Shown here: positions 40,671-54,700 of the stretch, in pieces
How positions within the stretch are numbered: position 1 is the first letter of the stretch
Layout of the letters: every line of letters starts with the position of its first letter
Notes under the pieces: generated by a model
The model's database searches: none
What the model saw: the letters and a program-made list of their open reading frames with translations, nothing else
What the model was told of the DNA's origin: nothing
Translations under genes and position numbers: made by a program
Source: Panonychus citri
Taxonomy: Eukaryota > Arthropoda > Arachnida > Trombidiformes > Tetranychidae
DNA: 64,000 bases
Assembly (NCBI RefSeq): GCF_014898815.1
Contig: NW_026515428.1
Coordinates: forward strand, 1,426,001 to 1,490,000
Direction: 5' to 3'

Positions 40671-40803
40671 TTACTCCAGATTTTGGAATAGAATTGACAA
40701 TTCTCTAAATGTTCGTCCTAATTTTCCTTGGAGAGTTTGACGTTTCAATATAAACGCTCGGACATTTAATAGGTGATTGTAAACTCCCATACACTTGTGG
40801 TAC
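40671..40803 (-). CDS. KATNB1: Katanin p80 exon 6 (terminal)
   Basis: 133 nt encoding YHKCMGVYNHLLNVRAFILK and ending GRTFRELSILFQNLE, then TAA at 40671-40673; this is the conserved extreme C-terminus. Acceptor TCCACAG before 40803. Confidence 0.94.
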
Positions 40804-42679
40804 CTGTGGATTGATTAATAAATCAAAAGAGAGAGAGAGAGAGAGAAAATTCATATAATTAGAGAATGAGATTGATTTTCTGTCATTAGGTAATTCAACT
40901 TTCTTTCTGGTGACACTTTAACACCCTCTTCTAATTAATTGATTTCTACATGGGTGATTTGATTGATTGATAATCAAAAGTAACAATAATAATGGTAGAC
41001 AACAATAACAATGCTAACAGAATAATATTACAGCCGAGTATTTGTCAATATTGAGAGAGAGAGAGAAAGATATTGAGTTGAAAGGTGAACTGGGTGTAAT
41101 GTTGATGATGAGGGGGAGTTTAACCAGAGAGTGTAATATCAACACAGGATGAGAACCATATTGATGAGTATTTTTTTCTTACTCTAAATGAAGGGATTAA
41201 GTTATTATAATGATAAATAATCAAAGGTAACTTGATAGTCATCATAAGGAGTAAGATTATCTAGAAGAAGAAAAAAAGTTGAAACATATCAACATAAATA
41301 CACAAAATGGTGAATAGATAATGATAATGTCAACAAGAGGTAACAGATATTGAGTAGAAGAGGAGGAAGAGAAGTAGGAGTGAAAGAAGAGAGAGAGAGA
41401 AAGAGAAAGAGAGATGGAAGAGATTAGGATGAAAAGGGGATTTAATGGGGAGAGAAGAGTGGACGATGAAGATGATACAGTAAAATGAGCATCAAATCAA
41501 ATGATATTGAATTGATGATGAAGAAGATGTTAAGTGAGTTAAAGGTAAACAAGATTTAGAAAATAACAAGACCGAGAGAGAGAGAACAACAGTAAATATT
41601 TGAGGATGGGTCAAGGGTCAAGACAAGAATAGGGATAAAAGATCAAGATTATCATCAAGATCTTAAGATGATGATTATATTCATAGTAATCATCGTAAAA
41701 AAAAGGTAATGGTTTTGATTAAAGAGGAAGAGGCGAAAAACTTTTATATATTCTTCCTGTTTCTTTCCCTGTCATCGTAATAATATCATAATAATGATGA
41801 TAATCATCATGATCGTTATCATGGATCGTTATTATTACTAACCAAGTCTCTTTGTTAAATCACTTGGATTGTGTATATTAAACACATACAATGATTATCA
41901 AATTGATAGTCTAGTGATATCCATAAACCAAAGTTAACTTGATTTTTGTGTTTGTCAAAAAAACATACAACTTCATTGATTGAGGATAAAAGATGAAGTA
42001 TAAAAAAAAGTGGAGATGATGGCGATTCAATTGATAATAATAATGGACAGATTAATAGTTCTGAATGGAAACACTAACAGGGTCATAGAAAGGGCATTCA
42101 AATTAACAACAATCTTATCAATATTACCAATCACAAGTTGACATTAAAGTATATCATCGATATACAAATGAGTATATAAGTTATTCAGGGATGGAGAGAG
42201 ATGTATATCATTTTGAGAAGATAACATCTTATAAATAGATAGAGAGAAAAAGGAGAAGAACTGTAAGAAGGAGAGAAAGAGAAAGGAAGAGTAGGAGGCT
42301 CTCTAGTGGGGGTGGTTTTCGACGCAATTTTACAACTCATTTTACGCGTTTCAGGTTAATGTACAGTTTTTAGTTGATCGCCGTCGATATGCACATTGAA
42401 TATATTAAAATTATTCGTGTGGCCGTTAGACATGAAAAGTAGGCTCGAGTCCAATATGCTTTGGATACTTGTCCTTCTAGATCGGTTTCTCCCTTGTCAA
42501 ACTGGAAGATGATGGGTGAGAGTGTGATGGAGAATAAAGAGAGCAAGAGAGATGATAATGATGAGAAAAGAAAAGCAAAGATTGAGTTGTTTCTGTTAAT
42601 GCATATGTAAAATGCGAGAGAGAGAGAGAGAGAGATTTCGCTGCAAGTCAATTGATAAACAGATACTTTACAAATCCTC

Positions 42680-42717
<38 letters not shown>

Positions 42718-45700
42718 CATCTTTATCCTCCTCCTCCTCTTTTTGGTTGTCTCTCACTGACTCCCAATCCATTTTTGGCCAAAAAATGGTTACAGAAAAG
42801 GAACCAACCAGAACAAAATGCTAGAATAAAGTCTCTCAACTCTCCATCATCATTATCATCTCTCATTCCTCCCTGCTAAGGGACTTTTGGGTGCTATCAT
42901 CAAAAAGGGGAAGAGACCTTACAGTTATCTTGAAAATGATATCAATATAAAAGGTTAAGAAAAATATGATGAAAACGATGTATCTATTTCAAAAAGTATC
43001 ATCATCATAATCATTATCGTTATCTTCATCTTCATCTTCTTGTTCAAGTTCAATGGAGAAAAAAGGAACAGAAAAAGACTAACATAGTCAATCATCCGTT
43101 TCTCTCTCCCTATATTTTAATACTATTATTATAATAAATATATTGGTGCTTATTTGGTCCATTAAAGGATCTAAAGCCATTAAAACGAGTGAGAGTTGAT
43201 TGAATTACATCAGAAGAATCAAAAAGGGAGATTGAGGAGGAAAAAAACTACAAAAACTCATAGAGATCGTGATGATGAGGGAGAAAAAGAGCAAAAAAAT
43301 TGCTGCGAAATGAAGCAAAGTAAAGGTCATCAAAGCGTATGAAATGGTCAATCAAAGTGTCTAAATATTGTTACTAATCAAATAAACAGTTAGTTGATCA
43401 ACAATACTGAAGAGTTGGTGTAAAAAAAATACACTGACAGTGAATATGAAACCAAAGCTAATACGAAAATAGCAAATAATTGAAGCTAATCAAGTTGAAC
43501 TGATTCTATCAAATCAATGGGAAAAATGAATCAACAGCAGCAGGTATTTGGTAAGAGGATAATTCTCAATGGTCATTAGGAGGAAAATGATAACTAATCA
43601 TAAAATGACCAATAGAGATGATCAAACATAACCAAACTCAGGATAAAGTTAAAGGAGGAGGAAAAAGGTAAAGTAAAAGATACATATAATTACTTGTAGA
43701 TATGTTAACCATGTTAAATTGATCAACGTAATAGTAAATAGAGTTAAAGTTATGAACGGACAATTAACTTGCAGTAAAAGCATCAAAAGGTTAAGATAAG
43801 CAAGAAAAGTACAATGCGAAAGTTAATCAACTTGCAAAGGAAAAAAAACAGAAAAATTAACCATAGTAATCAATTAACGGAGATGATGATGAAACGATGT
43901 TTTCTGCATAATGAAGTCGGCAGTTAGTGCATTCAACTGTAGACAAATACACATACACAAGGACCAAAACTGGACAGGTAAACAAAGGTAGAAAAAGGTA
44001 AACCAACGATTATCATAAGGCTATTGTCCAAAAGTAGGCATACAAAGGGGAGTGACTATTAACTAACTGCATAAAGAGTTAAAGGTGAGGTTGGGTCAGT
44101 ATCGTTTCTTGGACTGTTCAAAGGTATAACAAGACAAGTCCAAGCTCTTTAATTTTTTGGCCTTAAATTATGTGGTTTGGAACCAGCGAATGGCCAAAAA
44201 ATCAATCTATCACTGAATCACAATTTAATTTAATTGTATGTTCAGTTGACTAAAGTAAAAACAATAAAGATCATAGAGTTAAAATTAACTCCATTAGGTT
44301 TGGTTTTGCTTTTTCTCCAAACAAAACTAGTTACTGGTCAATATCTTTGGAAATGAGTATTGGTCATTAGTTTGCTTTTTAATTATTAGTAGGTTAAAGT
44401 TGATTGATTCTCACCATTTGATTCATTCTAATTGATTTAACCAAGTAATAATAACGATTACGCTTGTTATATTATTATAATTTTCCAATTGTTATTATTA
44501 TAACTTTCCTTTTCTCCTGAAATTATTATAACAGTAATAATTATCATCGACACAAGTATCATTAGCATTCAATTGTGTATTGGCTTATTATCATCAGTAT
44601 TTTAATTATTACCTATGGTTAGTAAATTTTTTGTTATTGTCTAGTTATTGGAGGTAAAAATTTTCGTACCTAAAAACAATTAGCTTTTAAATTGCTTTTC
44701 AAATAATAATAATAATAATCAGTTTGATTGTCGATGATAATTAATCTTGTAAGAATAGAGCGGGAAATTTTGATTCTCATAAATATCCAGTTGTAATATT
44801 ATTGTTGTATTATTATTGTTACTTGTTGATTATTTTTCATTAATGTTGATCAACAATCAATTATTATTATGATTATTGTACACAAACCTTTCCTCTCTTG
44901 ATATATCAACACCGATTCCAGGAGGTGCGGTTATATTGGTCTTGATGATTGTGGCAAAATTTTTCAGGATTAATTTAAGTGCAGAACAACCAACAGTCAT
45001 GTAACTGTAAATAGAAAGAAAATCAAATAAATAATTAATAACTGATAATTGTTAACCTAAATAATAAGAGTAAACAATCAATATTGATGAAAAAAATTAT
45101 CATCATGGTTAACCCAAACATGAACATTATCTTCAATCCAATATCAAACAATTTTCACTTTATGATAATAATACTAGTAGTTGATTGTCCATATATATAA
45201 GTTTAACTAACAACAATTTAAACAATTAACTGCAAACAACAACAGACTAATTCAAATATTATGTATATTCATAAGTTATAATAGGTTTTAAAACTTATAT
45301 AAGAAAAGTAATAATGATAAATAAGTATAATATTCAATAATAATGGGAAAATATTATCATTCTCATTGTTATTATTGATAATGCTTGTTAATAATATAAT
45401 CAAACATAAGATTCAACAATCAATCCTGTTGATGACTAATCAAGATATTTACATGAAAATGGGAGTCAATTGGGCGGGGCTGAGCCGATTATCGAGGCTA
45501 AATTGGTTAAATGGTGCGTTCTAAATATGATCTGTACACGTATACAAACACAGTACATGCACATAGACACACAACTAACAAGATACAGAGGTTTGTCCCT
45601 GTGTGTGTGTTTAATGTCGGGTGGTGGTGATAATGGTGAATATGTATGGTGAGTATTATGGTAACACACAACGAACCCCACAGAAACGATTATATCGAGT

Positions 45701-48700
45701 ATCGAGAAAGAAAAGTTTTTTTCTTCTTCTTTCAATAAAATCACAATAACATCAATGGGAAAGAGTGATAATGAATAACAAAGATTTTGATATAAATATA
45801 ATATGATAATATATTAAAAACCGAGAGAGAGAGAGAGCACGAAAAAAACGCCAATGAAAAAGACGTCATGTCACAAATTATAAGTAAATATTGTGCTTAA
45901 GTTAAATCGGGGTTATGCCCTCTACATTGGGCTTATGTTTTCATAATATGGCAAAAAGTAAATAAGAGTGATGATAAAGTAGTAATGGAGAGAGAAAGGT
46001 GAAAGGTGAGAGATGAAAGAGGAGAGAACAATCAAAATAACAAAAGAGCAACTTATTTATAAAATGACAAAGGTCGAATTGTATTCAAATGTCCAGCCCT
46101 TTTCTCGTTTTACTATTTTTTTCTGTTACCTTTTTCATCTTTATTCATACTCTGATTCCTGATTGTGTTGTTATGAGTTTCTCTCTCTCTCTCTTTTCAT
46201 CGTTTTAATCATAATAATAATCATCAGTTAGCTTTTCCATAGTTATCATTATTATGCCTTTTGTGCTTTTATTGGTTTCACCTATCACCTTCGTCTTCTT
46301 ACTTCATCATCTTCATCTTCATACTTCCCTTTAGACGTGAGTCAAACTTTTAAAAGATTCAAATGAGAGAGAGAGAGAGAGAGAGAGAGTAAGATCGCCT
46401 TAAAGGAAGACACATCTTGGTGGGGGAAAAAAAGAACCATTTAAAACGATCAACATTTTCAATAGACACAAGAGAGTCCCAATGATAATGATAACATAAC
46501 AATAATAATAATAATGGTCTGCTCATTTTTCCGACACCAGCAGCTACTCTCTCATTTACTCTCTCGCTCTTGATCATCTCTCCATCATCATCTCTTTTTT
46601 ATATCAGATAATATGTATATAAGAAAAATAACTGTATAATCTTGAAGATTTATGTAAAATCTTCCACTGTTCATTTACAGATTAAAAGAAAGAGAGAGAG
46701 AGAGAAAGAGAAAGAGAGAGAGAGAGAGAGAAAGAAAGAGAGATGATGATGAAACGAGAGAAAAAGCTTAACATCGGAAATCCGAGCAGTAGAAAAGTAC
46801 ATTATTATATATTATTATTTGATTGATGTCGACAATTTGGGAGAAAGAGAGAGAAGAAAAAAGTTCTAAGTCAATAGGCGAATAAACTAATGTGCTAATG
46901 GTTTTAAGTAGGAGAAAAGCATATCGAAAGTTAATTCTCAAATCAAGTTTCAAATCAATGAACAACCAAAAATGACCAATATAACACAACAATAGCATTC
47001 AAAACTGACCTGAATGAAGAAATAATAATAATACTAAACACTAACATGATTATCAATGGTACAAATATACACATTTAGACACAATTATTGGCTAATAGAT
47101 TGGTTCATTGTGAATAGAGAAAAAAATCTTCATAAACAATTGAATTCACAAACATAATCTCAATGTGAATATTATCAGGAAAAAACATATGATCGGTTAA
47201 TCATTACAGAGATGAGGATAGTGAAAGTGATTAGTGAATATTATTCAATGTATACACTTGAAATAGATATCACAACATAAACACTTAATGAGGCTTAAGG
47301 GTGAAAACAGATTCATTGATTCCCATGTTAAGTGTTTCAATGTTTCCGTTTTTTTTATCACTCACTCAATTACTCTCTCACTTCAGGAAGCTACAGGGCT
47401 ATTCAGCTATTTTTACCGATGTTTTTTGAGATTTTCTCAGGAACTAAGAGTCAGAGAGACACGAGACTTGAGTGGTATGAGTTTGAGCGATCCTCAATTT
47501 TCATATCAAAAGATCAAGGTCATTCAGGTCATTCAGGTTTCTATGAGCTTTGCTATGCGCATTAAGATAAATTTATTGAAAAGAAGATTTTCAACAGTTA
47601 TTCAATTAAACCGTAATATCAAAAGGTCTGTGACAACAGCGATCTCTAAACTCATTTTCCAGGGTTAAAAAATCTGGAGAATAACTGTATCACCTTCAGA
47701 AGACCTTGAATCGTGTTATTTTACCGATGACCTGAATGACCTTGATCTTTTGATATGAAAATTGAGTATCGATCAAACTCATACCACTCAAGTCTCGTGT
47801 CTCTCTGACTCTTAGTTCCTGAGAAAATCTCAAAAAACATCGGTAAAAATAGCTGAATAGCCCTGTATAATGGGATGAAGAATAAATCTGTTTCTTTTAA
47901 GCCACAGCATGAGATTAAGCTCTAATTAAAAGTTAATTGAACTTAATTATTATTGAGTAATCAAACTTACTGACCAACGGTAATAAAACTTTTCCTCCTC
48001 TGAAAGTTTTACATTTATAACTAAAAATTAGGTTAAGTAAAATAGTGTACTAATTAAATGGTCTCGTGGCATCAGAAATAGACAGTATTTAAATGGAAAG
48101 TAATAATATTAACTCAACTATTAGCATAATTATGATTAAATTAAGGGAAACTGTTTTGTCAGAATACAGGAAGAACCATTAAAAACAGGGTCACTCAATA
48201 CAAATAAGTAAATGCACCCAAACATCTTAACCAAATTATGATAATAATAATAAATCTTAACTGTAATAGGAAAATGTTAGTTAAATACTGATAATATTAC
48301 AAGTTCAATGTTTGATTGATTGAAAATTGAAGGTTATCCTTATTCACAAAACTGACATAATTGTTTACTGTTACTTTTTGTTGAGTTAAGATGATAAATT
48401 AACCATTGAACAAAGTGATTAAAGTAAATAAAAACGTCAACATCGTAATTGAATGTCAAGGTAAATGTATGAGATCAATAATGATTTTTTTTCCACAAGA
48501 TGAAGATAAAGTTTACCTTCAATCAACTAATATCATCATAAATTAACGCCTAAGCAATTAAATTAAAAACAACAACATGATAACAAGAGGAGATTCATTG
48601 AGATTTGTGGTAATTGTGATAAAATTAAATGGGTGAGACATAATCATCATCACAATTAAAGGCAATTTGACGACGTAATAGTGTTTTATCATCATATTCC

Positions 48701-51700
48701 AACTGAATCATGATAATAATAAGAATACATCATCAATGGAAAGAGGAAAAAAAATGCTAAACTAATACGTAATTCAGGAAGTAATTGTACATCACATAAG
48801 TTGACATGTTATCATCAAATTCAGATTGAGTATCAATGTAATTAATCAAATTAATCTGTTTCTCTCACTCTCACAGAGATTAGATTGACAAGAGTGATTA
48901 CAAAATTTCAACATTTAAAGTAGCAATTAACTAACAGTTACAATACATATTGATTGTTAGAAAGCATCTCAAACTAATCTAACCTAACCTAACCTTCAAA
49001 TGACACTGAGAATAAGAATTAATTTGTTGTCAAATTAGTTACTATTAATATATCAAAAAGCTAATAACATCATCATCATCATCATCATGGTGAAAAAAAC
49101 AACCTATTCAAACAATTTGAAATAATAACAATAATGATATTAAATTGCTGGTTTAAAGTCAAAGTCATGGTGACAATGCAAACATTGAAAAAAGAAACAG
49201 GTAAAAATATATATAACGGTTTCTACCTCATCCTCAGGTAACTTGTCTGTTTCTGGCTATTGAACTTTTCCTGATGAAAACAAACTATTATTGTTTGGGG
49301 GAGTTTTCCTCATCGTCTGAACTGAATTACAATCAACAATCAACAATAATCAGAAAAATAAAATAATAATTATTATATTGAATAGATAATTGAATTGCGA
49401 GAAAAGATTTCGGATAATCACATTTTGATGTGTATAAGATTAACATGATATTGGATAATAAATTGGTTAACAGCAACAACAATTTACCAGAATCAGATTC
49501 ACAAAATCAAAAAATTATCCTTGAGATTACTGTTTGTTAAATTGTAAATTAATGATTGAATAAATTACGATGACGGAAGATAGTGGGTTGAATGAATGTA
49601 ATGGCCTCGCTGATTATTATTATTATTATAATATACAATATACAATAATAATAATATAAGTATATTAATATATCAAATTGATTGAAACAACATCTACCCA
49701 CTAGCTGTTGTTTCAAACAACGGCAACAATTTAAACTGAATTAAAGCTAAACACTGAATGATGATAAAGCTTTTTACGCTTTTTTCTTGTTTCTTCATCT
49801 TCCTCGCTTCTTAAATTTAATTGTTAATAATATAATATTATTATTAACATCAGGTGATAATAATAGTTTGGTTGTTTTGTATGTTAAACAATCAGTTAAT
49901 TTACTAAACGAAAGCCCTAATTGTCTTACTTATTATCATTATAATTATATTATATATATTATATCAAAAGTAAATTAATAAAAAGTGATCATGTTAACTT
50001 TTTACTGTGGTTGTTGTTTGATGTTATTGTTTAATCATAATTAATTGTAACCTTGTTTAATTTGAGTGAATAAAAAAGATTGGGCTGAAAATTGGAAACA
50101 TCTCAACACATGACTAGCACATAAATTATACAAGGTTACAATCAGGATTATGTAGTAACAATCAAGGAAAGAGTTAATTAAATATGATTACCAAAGGGAT
50201 AACCTAATTTAGTAATCATCAAATTTTTACAATCAAAGGACAAATATGCATACAAAAAAAAAGTGTGTGTGTACATATTGTCAATCATGTAAAGGTATTT
50301 AACGATCAATGATTATGGTAGTCATTGATTGTTGATCTAACAATTAATTTTCATATTTGACCTTGAATAGCCTTGTATTTTTCAGGTACATGACAATATA
50401 CATCATGAAAGTTATTGACTTTCTCATGATTAGTAGGAGTTGATGAACACAGAAAAAAAAATCAATAATCTTCATGACGATATTATAATATGAAAAAGGT
50501 TAGTCTAGTGAATCCAGAATCTAACAGAATCAAAATATCTAAAAAAATAACATTGATCACACACACACATACACACAGAAGATAACATTGTTAATTGCAA
50601 TTGAAATTACTCCATGGTAACCAGCAACAAATATCATTGACCCCTGGATCTATCATGATGTAATTTGTAATCAATGCCAAAAAAACCAAATTCAAACATG
50701 AACATTTCGCATCTTCAATGGTGGGGACACATACCTCTCGTATCGACTTTGAAGTAATTCGTAGATCGGCTGGACAAGAATCTGGCACATATCTAAAGTC
50801 CAACTTGCTCTGTGTAAAAAAGAGAGAAAAAAAATTATTAGTAAAATAATCGATTCATTGGATTATAAAAAACACTCATTACTCTCACTCTCTTCCTAAT
50901 CATCTTCCTTTCTCAAGGTAAATTGGCTATAATAAAGGTATAAAAAGTTTGATATGATTGTATTAAAAAAATCATTGACATAGTTTTCTTGCGTTTTTTT
51001 CAGTAATTGAATCAAAGTTGATTGACAAAATGTATTGAAAAAATTTGAAGGTTGATCAGGAAAAAAAACAGAACCGGTAAATCACTAAATTGTTCATAAT
51101 CAAAAGAAAGTAATTGAAATGTAAAGTGAGAGAGAGGGATAGTGAAAAAACAAAACAATTATGATGTAACAATAAGAAAAGGTTGTACATTATTTGCCTC
51201 AACTATTATAAATGTCTAATTGTTAGAGTTAGTAATCAATTGATTGTTTTTGGCTAATGAATATTGGAATTGAAAAACCTTGAGATGAGGATGATGATTA
51301 AGATGAAGATGATTGTTTTTTTAAAATTCATTTGATACATACGGTTTCAAGGTAATGACATTAAGTATGTCTACTAGGACGGATTGATCTTCCATATTTA
51401 TCGCTTGCTCGAGTGCGTTCCTTGCATCCTTGGTACTCCACATGGCCAGGACAATTTGAAGATTTTTACGACGATGGGAAAGCGCTGTTACAACTGACTT
51501 GTGTCCTCTGATAATTGCTTGCATAGCTTCCGATTCTGACATTTCTGGTTGTGGATGATAACCCAAGCGAACGGTATCTTGTAGATGTTTGGGTAGAAAA
51601 TCATCTAAATCTAAACCGGCTGGTCTATCTCGGGCTTCCGGGATTAAATCAACAGGAGATTCAATTTGATCCAATGACTGAGGTTGTTGTTTATGTAATT

Positions 51701-54700
51701 GTTGTTCAGTTGGAAAGACAACTGCAGCTCGAGGTTGATGTTTACTATTATTATTTAGATGATGATGATGATGAAGATTATTATTATTGTTGTTATTATT
51801 AATATTATTGGCAACTGATTTTGTGGAATGATGAAGATGATTATTATCCATTGAATTTGAATTTTTGTGATTCTCATTAGTATTGATTAATGATGGTGAT
51901 CCATTGAGATGAGATTTGGTTTTACTATCATTAATAACTGGCCGTACAATTGAGATTACTTCAGGTTGTTGGCGAGGATGAACCAGATTAGTTGATTTGG
52001 CTGTTTTTTGGCTTAAATTGCTCATTGAGCGAGATGTATGTAGTACGGTTGATGATGATTTAGTTAAAGGTAATGTTGCAATGGATGATGATGAGGATGA
52101 CGTTGGAGTGGTTGCTTTTGTCACAGGCGGTATAACAGAGGTTGATATCTTGGCAGTATAACCTAATGAGGAATCATTAACTGTTGTCGTAGAAACAGGT
52201 TGTTTAATGAGAACAGGATCGTGATGGAGAGAATGATGTTGATGAAGGGAAGAATTAATATTGTGAGAAGATGCGTGATGATGATGATTATTATTATGAA
52301 GAGCATGATGAGGATGAGAATGAGAATAATGATGAGAAAGGGGTGATGATAAGGAAGTTGGTGGTGAGGTAACATTTGAATAAGGTGAGACTATTGGCAA
52401 TGGTAAGATATTGGTACGAGGATTAGGACGACATTGGGCAGTTGTGGTGGACATTTTTGTCGGTGAACTTAAAACTAAAGAAGAGGAACAAGATAAGGAG
52501 GACGGTGGAATCTTCAGCGATTGTGGTGGAATGGACGGAGTTTTATTTCCTAGATTATGTGTTGATAAAGTTCCAATTGTCGGCGATGAAAGTGATTCTA
52601 TGGAACACATTCCACTGGCTATACGATTATTATTGTTATTATTATTAGAGTTATGGTGATTTCCATTTAGTGAATAAGAGGATAAAGGTGATGATGAGGA
52701 AAGGGAAGATAAGTTAAGTTCGTTTAGCTTTTGGGTTGAATCTGTGTAGATGGAAGTGATATGGAACATGTTGATGATAATGATGATGATAAAACGAAAA
52801 CAATAACAAAAACAAAGGTGAAAAGGAAGAGAGAAGAAAAAAAAATCAACGAAAAAGAAAAAAGAAAAACTTGTTATTTTCAGCTCCTTCTTTTTTTGTT
52901 GATTTTCTTTTTCTCTCTCTCTTCTTTTTCGTCTTCGATAAAAAGTAACTTGAATACAAATAATGATAAGAAAAATAATATAATGATTGTTAATATTAAA
53001 TTATATTATCAGTTTTATCAATATTTGAGTATTCAAGGTTTGGTTAACCATATAAGGTGCATACCCATGCTTGAAGGAGATTGTGCTAATGAAGTGAGTG
53101 GCGGAGGAGTACGACAAACTTAAAGATCCAACCAGAACAAGAAGAGATATTAAAAACAGGTAAAAATGATGGAGCAAAAATCAAGCAGGAGTAAAAAAAT
53201 AAGAGAGAGAGAGAGAAATGGGAGAAAAAAGAATGAGAAAATAAAAAAAGATTAACAAAATAATAATGGTTTGTGTGGATGTGTATCTGTACCCACTTAG
53301 ATTATGTATCCGCTAAGGTTGTTATATTCTTGACGGCGATTCAACAGTGAGAAAGTATAAACATCAAGGTTTATCGAGATTGAATTGTCAAAATTGAATA
53401 AGTGAATATATAACCTTAGTGAATATGTATAAAAATGGACACACATACACACTAGGGAGAGATTGGAGATTGGAGATTGAGGTGAAGAGAAATTGAATTT
53501 AGAATTAATATTTTAAGGTGGTTAGCATCATCAAGATTAATGATCATGAATGGATTAGCTTTGATATTAGATGATATTGAAGGGAAGGAGAGAAAAGGGT
53601 TAAAAAGTAAAGTTGTTCCTACGTTCTCGACTTGGAGCAAATATTTCCTTGGTATCGTAAATATTGTTTATATCAATTGATTCCTCGCCTTCGGGTTCAT
53701 CTGATCCGGTCTCGGTTTCCTCACTTCGATTGGATTCCAATGATCTAAATGTAAGATAAAGAGGAAAGATAAAAATAATTAGATTAGTGCTTATAATAGT
53801 TACCAATCTCATGAATATGATAAAATTTATGAATACGATTATAAGATGATTAGTTGATAACATGATATAAGCGTTAAACTGTAATAATAATAATAATTTT
53901 TTTAGTAATCTAATTATAAGAGCGAGACAGATTTATAAAAAACGATATTAAAAATATTTAAATTGCTAAATACAGAAAGTTAACTTAAGCTATTCATCTC
54001 TCAGTGTGAAAGAATTAAGAATAAAATTGTAATTGATTGCTAATTAAGAGAAGAGAAAATACATAACTGCAAAGGAGTTTTCATGAAAATTTTCAGGAGA
54101 ATTCAAGGTCAGACAGGCTTGTCATGGAAGTCAAATTCAGGAGAAAACGAAAAAAAAGTTCTGAAAATTGAAATGTCCAATTTTTCGCCAAAATTATATT
54201 GATTACAAGAAGAAGGGATAAAAAAGATGAAGGCGTTGAAACGGCAAAGGGAAAACATGCTAATCAAAAGTTTAAAGTTAATTATCACAATGAATTCAAT
54301 TAGATTTTGAAATAATTGCATAAAAAAGGTAAAATTTAAGATGAAATAGAGAAGGATGGAGAGAGAGAGAGAGAGAAAAAGAAACTAAATTAATGAAAAT
54401 GAGGCATTAAATTTGACAGTTAATCAGCTTCTTGCTTGATGGTGGAAAAGTTAACAAAACATGTAATTGGTAATTGAATAATAATACATGTCAATTAATC
54501 GGTTATTAATATTATTGATAGTGATTAAGAGAGATATATCCTTGAAATTAGCATTTATAATAATTGCGAACTTGTATCTCATCTGATCTAATCTCTTAAT
54601 CAAATTGGATATTGATGTTGTTGACTGATCATCTGATTGTATAAGAAACAACAATAACATCAACAAAAAAACGGTTAAACAATCAAATTTGCAAATTTTT

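Larger units (their letters stand above)
40804..44887 (-). other. Katanin p80 intron 5
   Basis: 4084 bp. Mostly purine-rich on plus (CU-rich in the transcript) with GA tracts near 40831, 41390 and 42615 and a CT tract at 42682-42713. A non-repetitive island lies at about 42310-42510, a near-palindrome at 42769-42789, and two adjacent stem-loops at 44109-44202. Confidence 0.9.
45005..50734 (-). other. Katanin p80 intron 4
   Basis: 5730 bp, the largest intron in the window. It contains the MITE at 47394-47865, a long GA-rich tract at 46687-46743, and an AT-only stretch near 49610-49680. No nested coding exon is supported. Confidence 0.9.

Noticed and set aside
42430..42460. tRNA-like GGCTCGAGTCC (T-arm resemblance)
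   Set aside because: No matching acceptor stem, D-arm or anticodon arm could be built around it.
42370..42720. 116-codon minus-strand open frame
   Set aside because: Its first half is translation of (CT)n and (GA)n repeats; only the last ~45 codons are non-repetitive, and these are reported as an island, not a gene.
47288..47668. 126-codon open frame on plus
   Set aside because: It runs through the left arm and centre of the MITE; no start context, splice logic or family resemblance.
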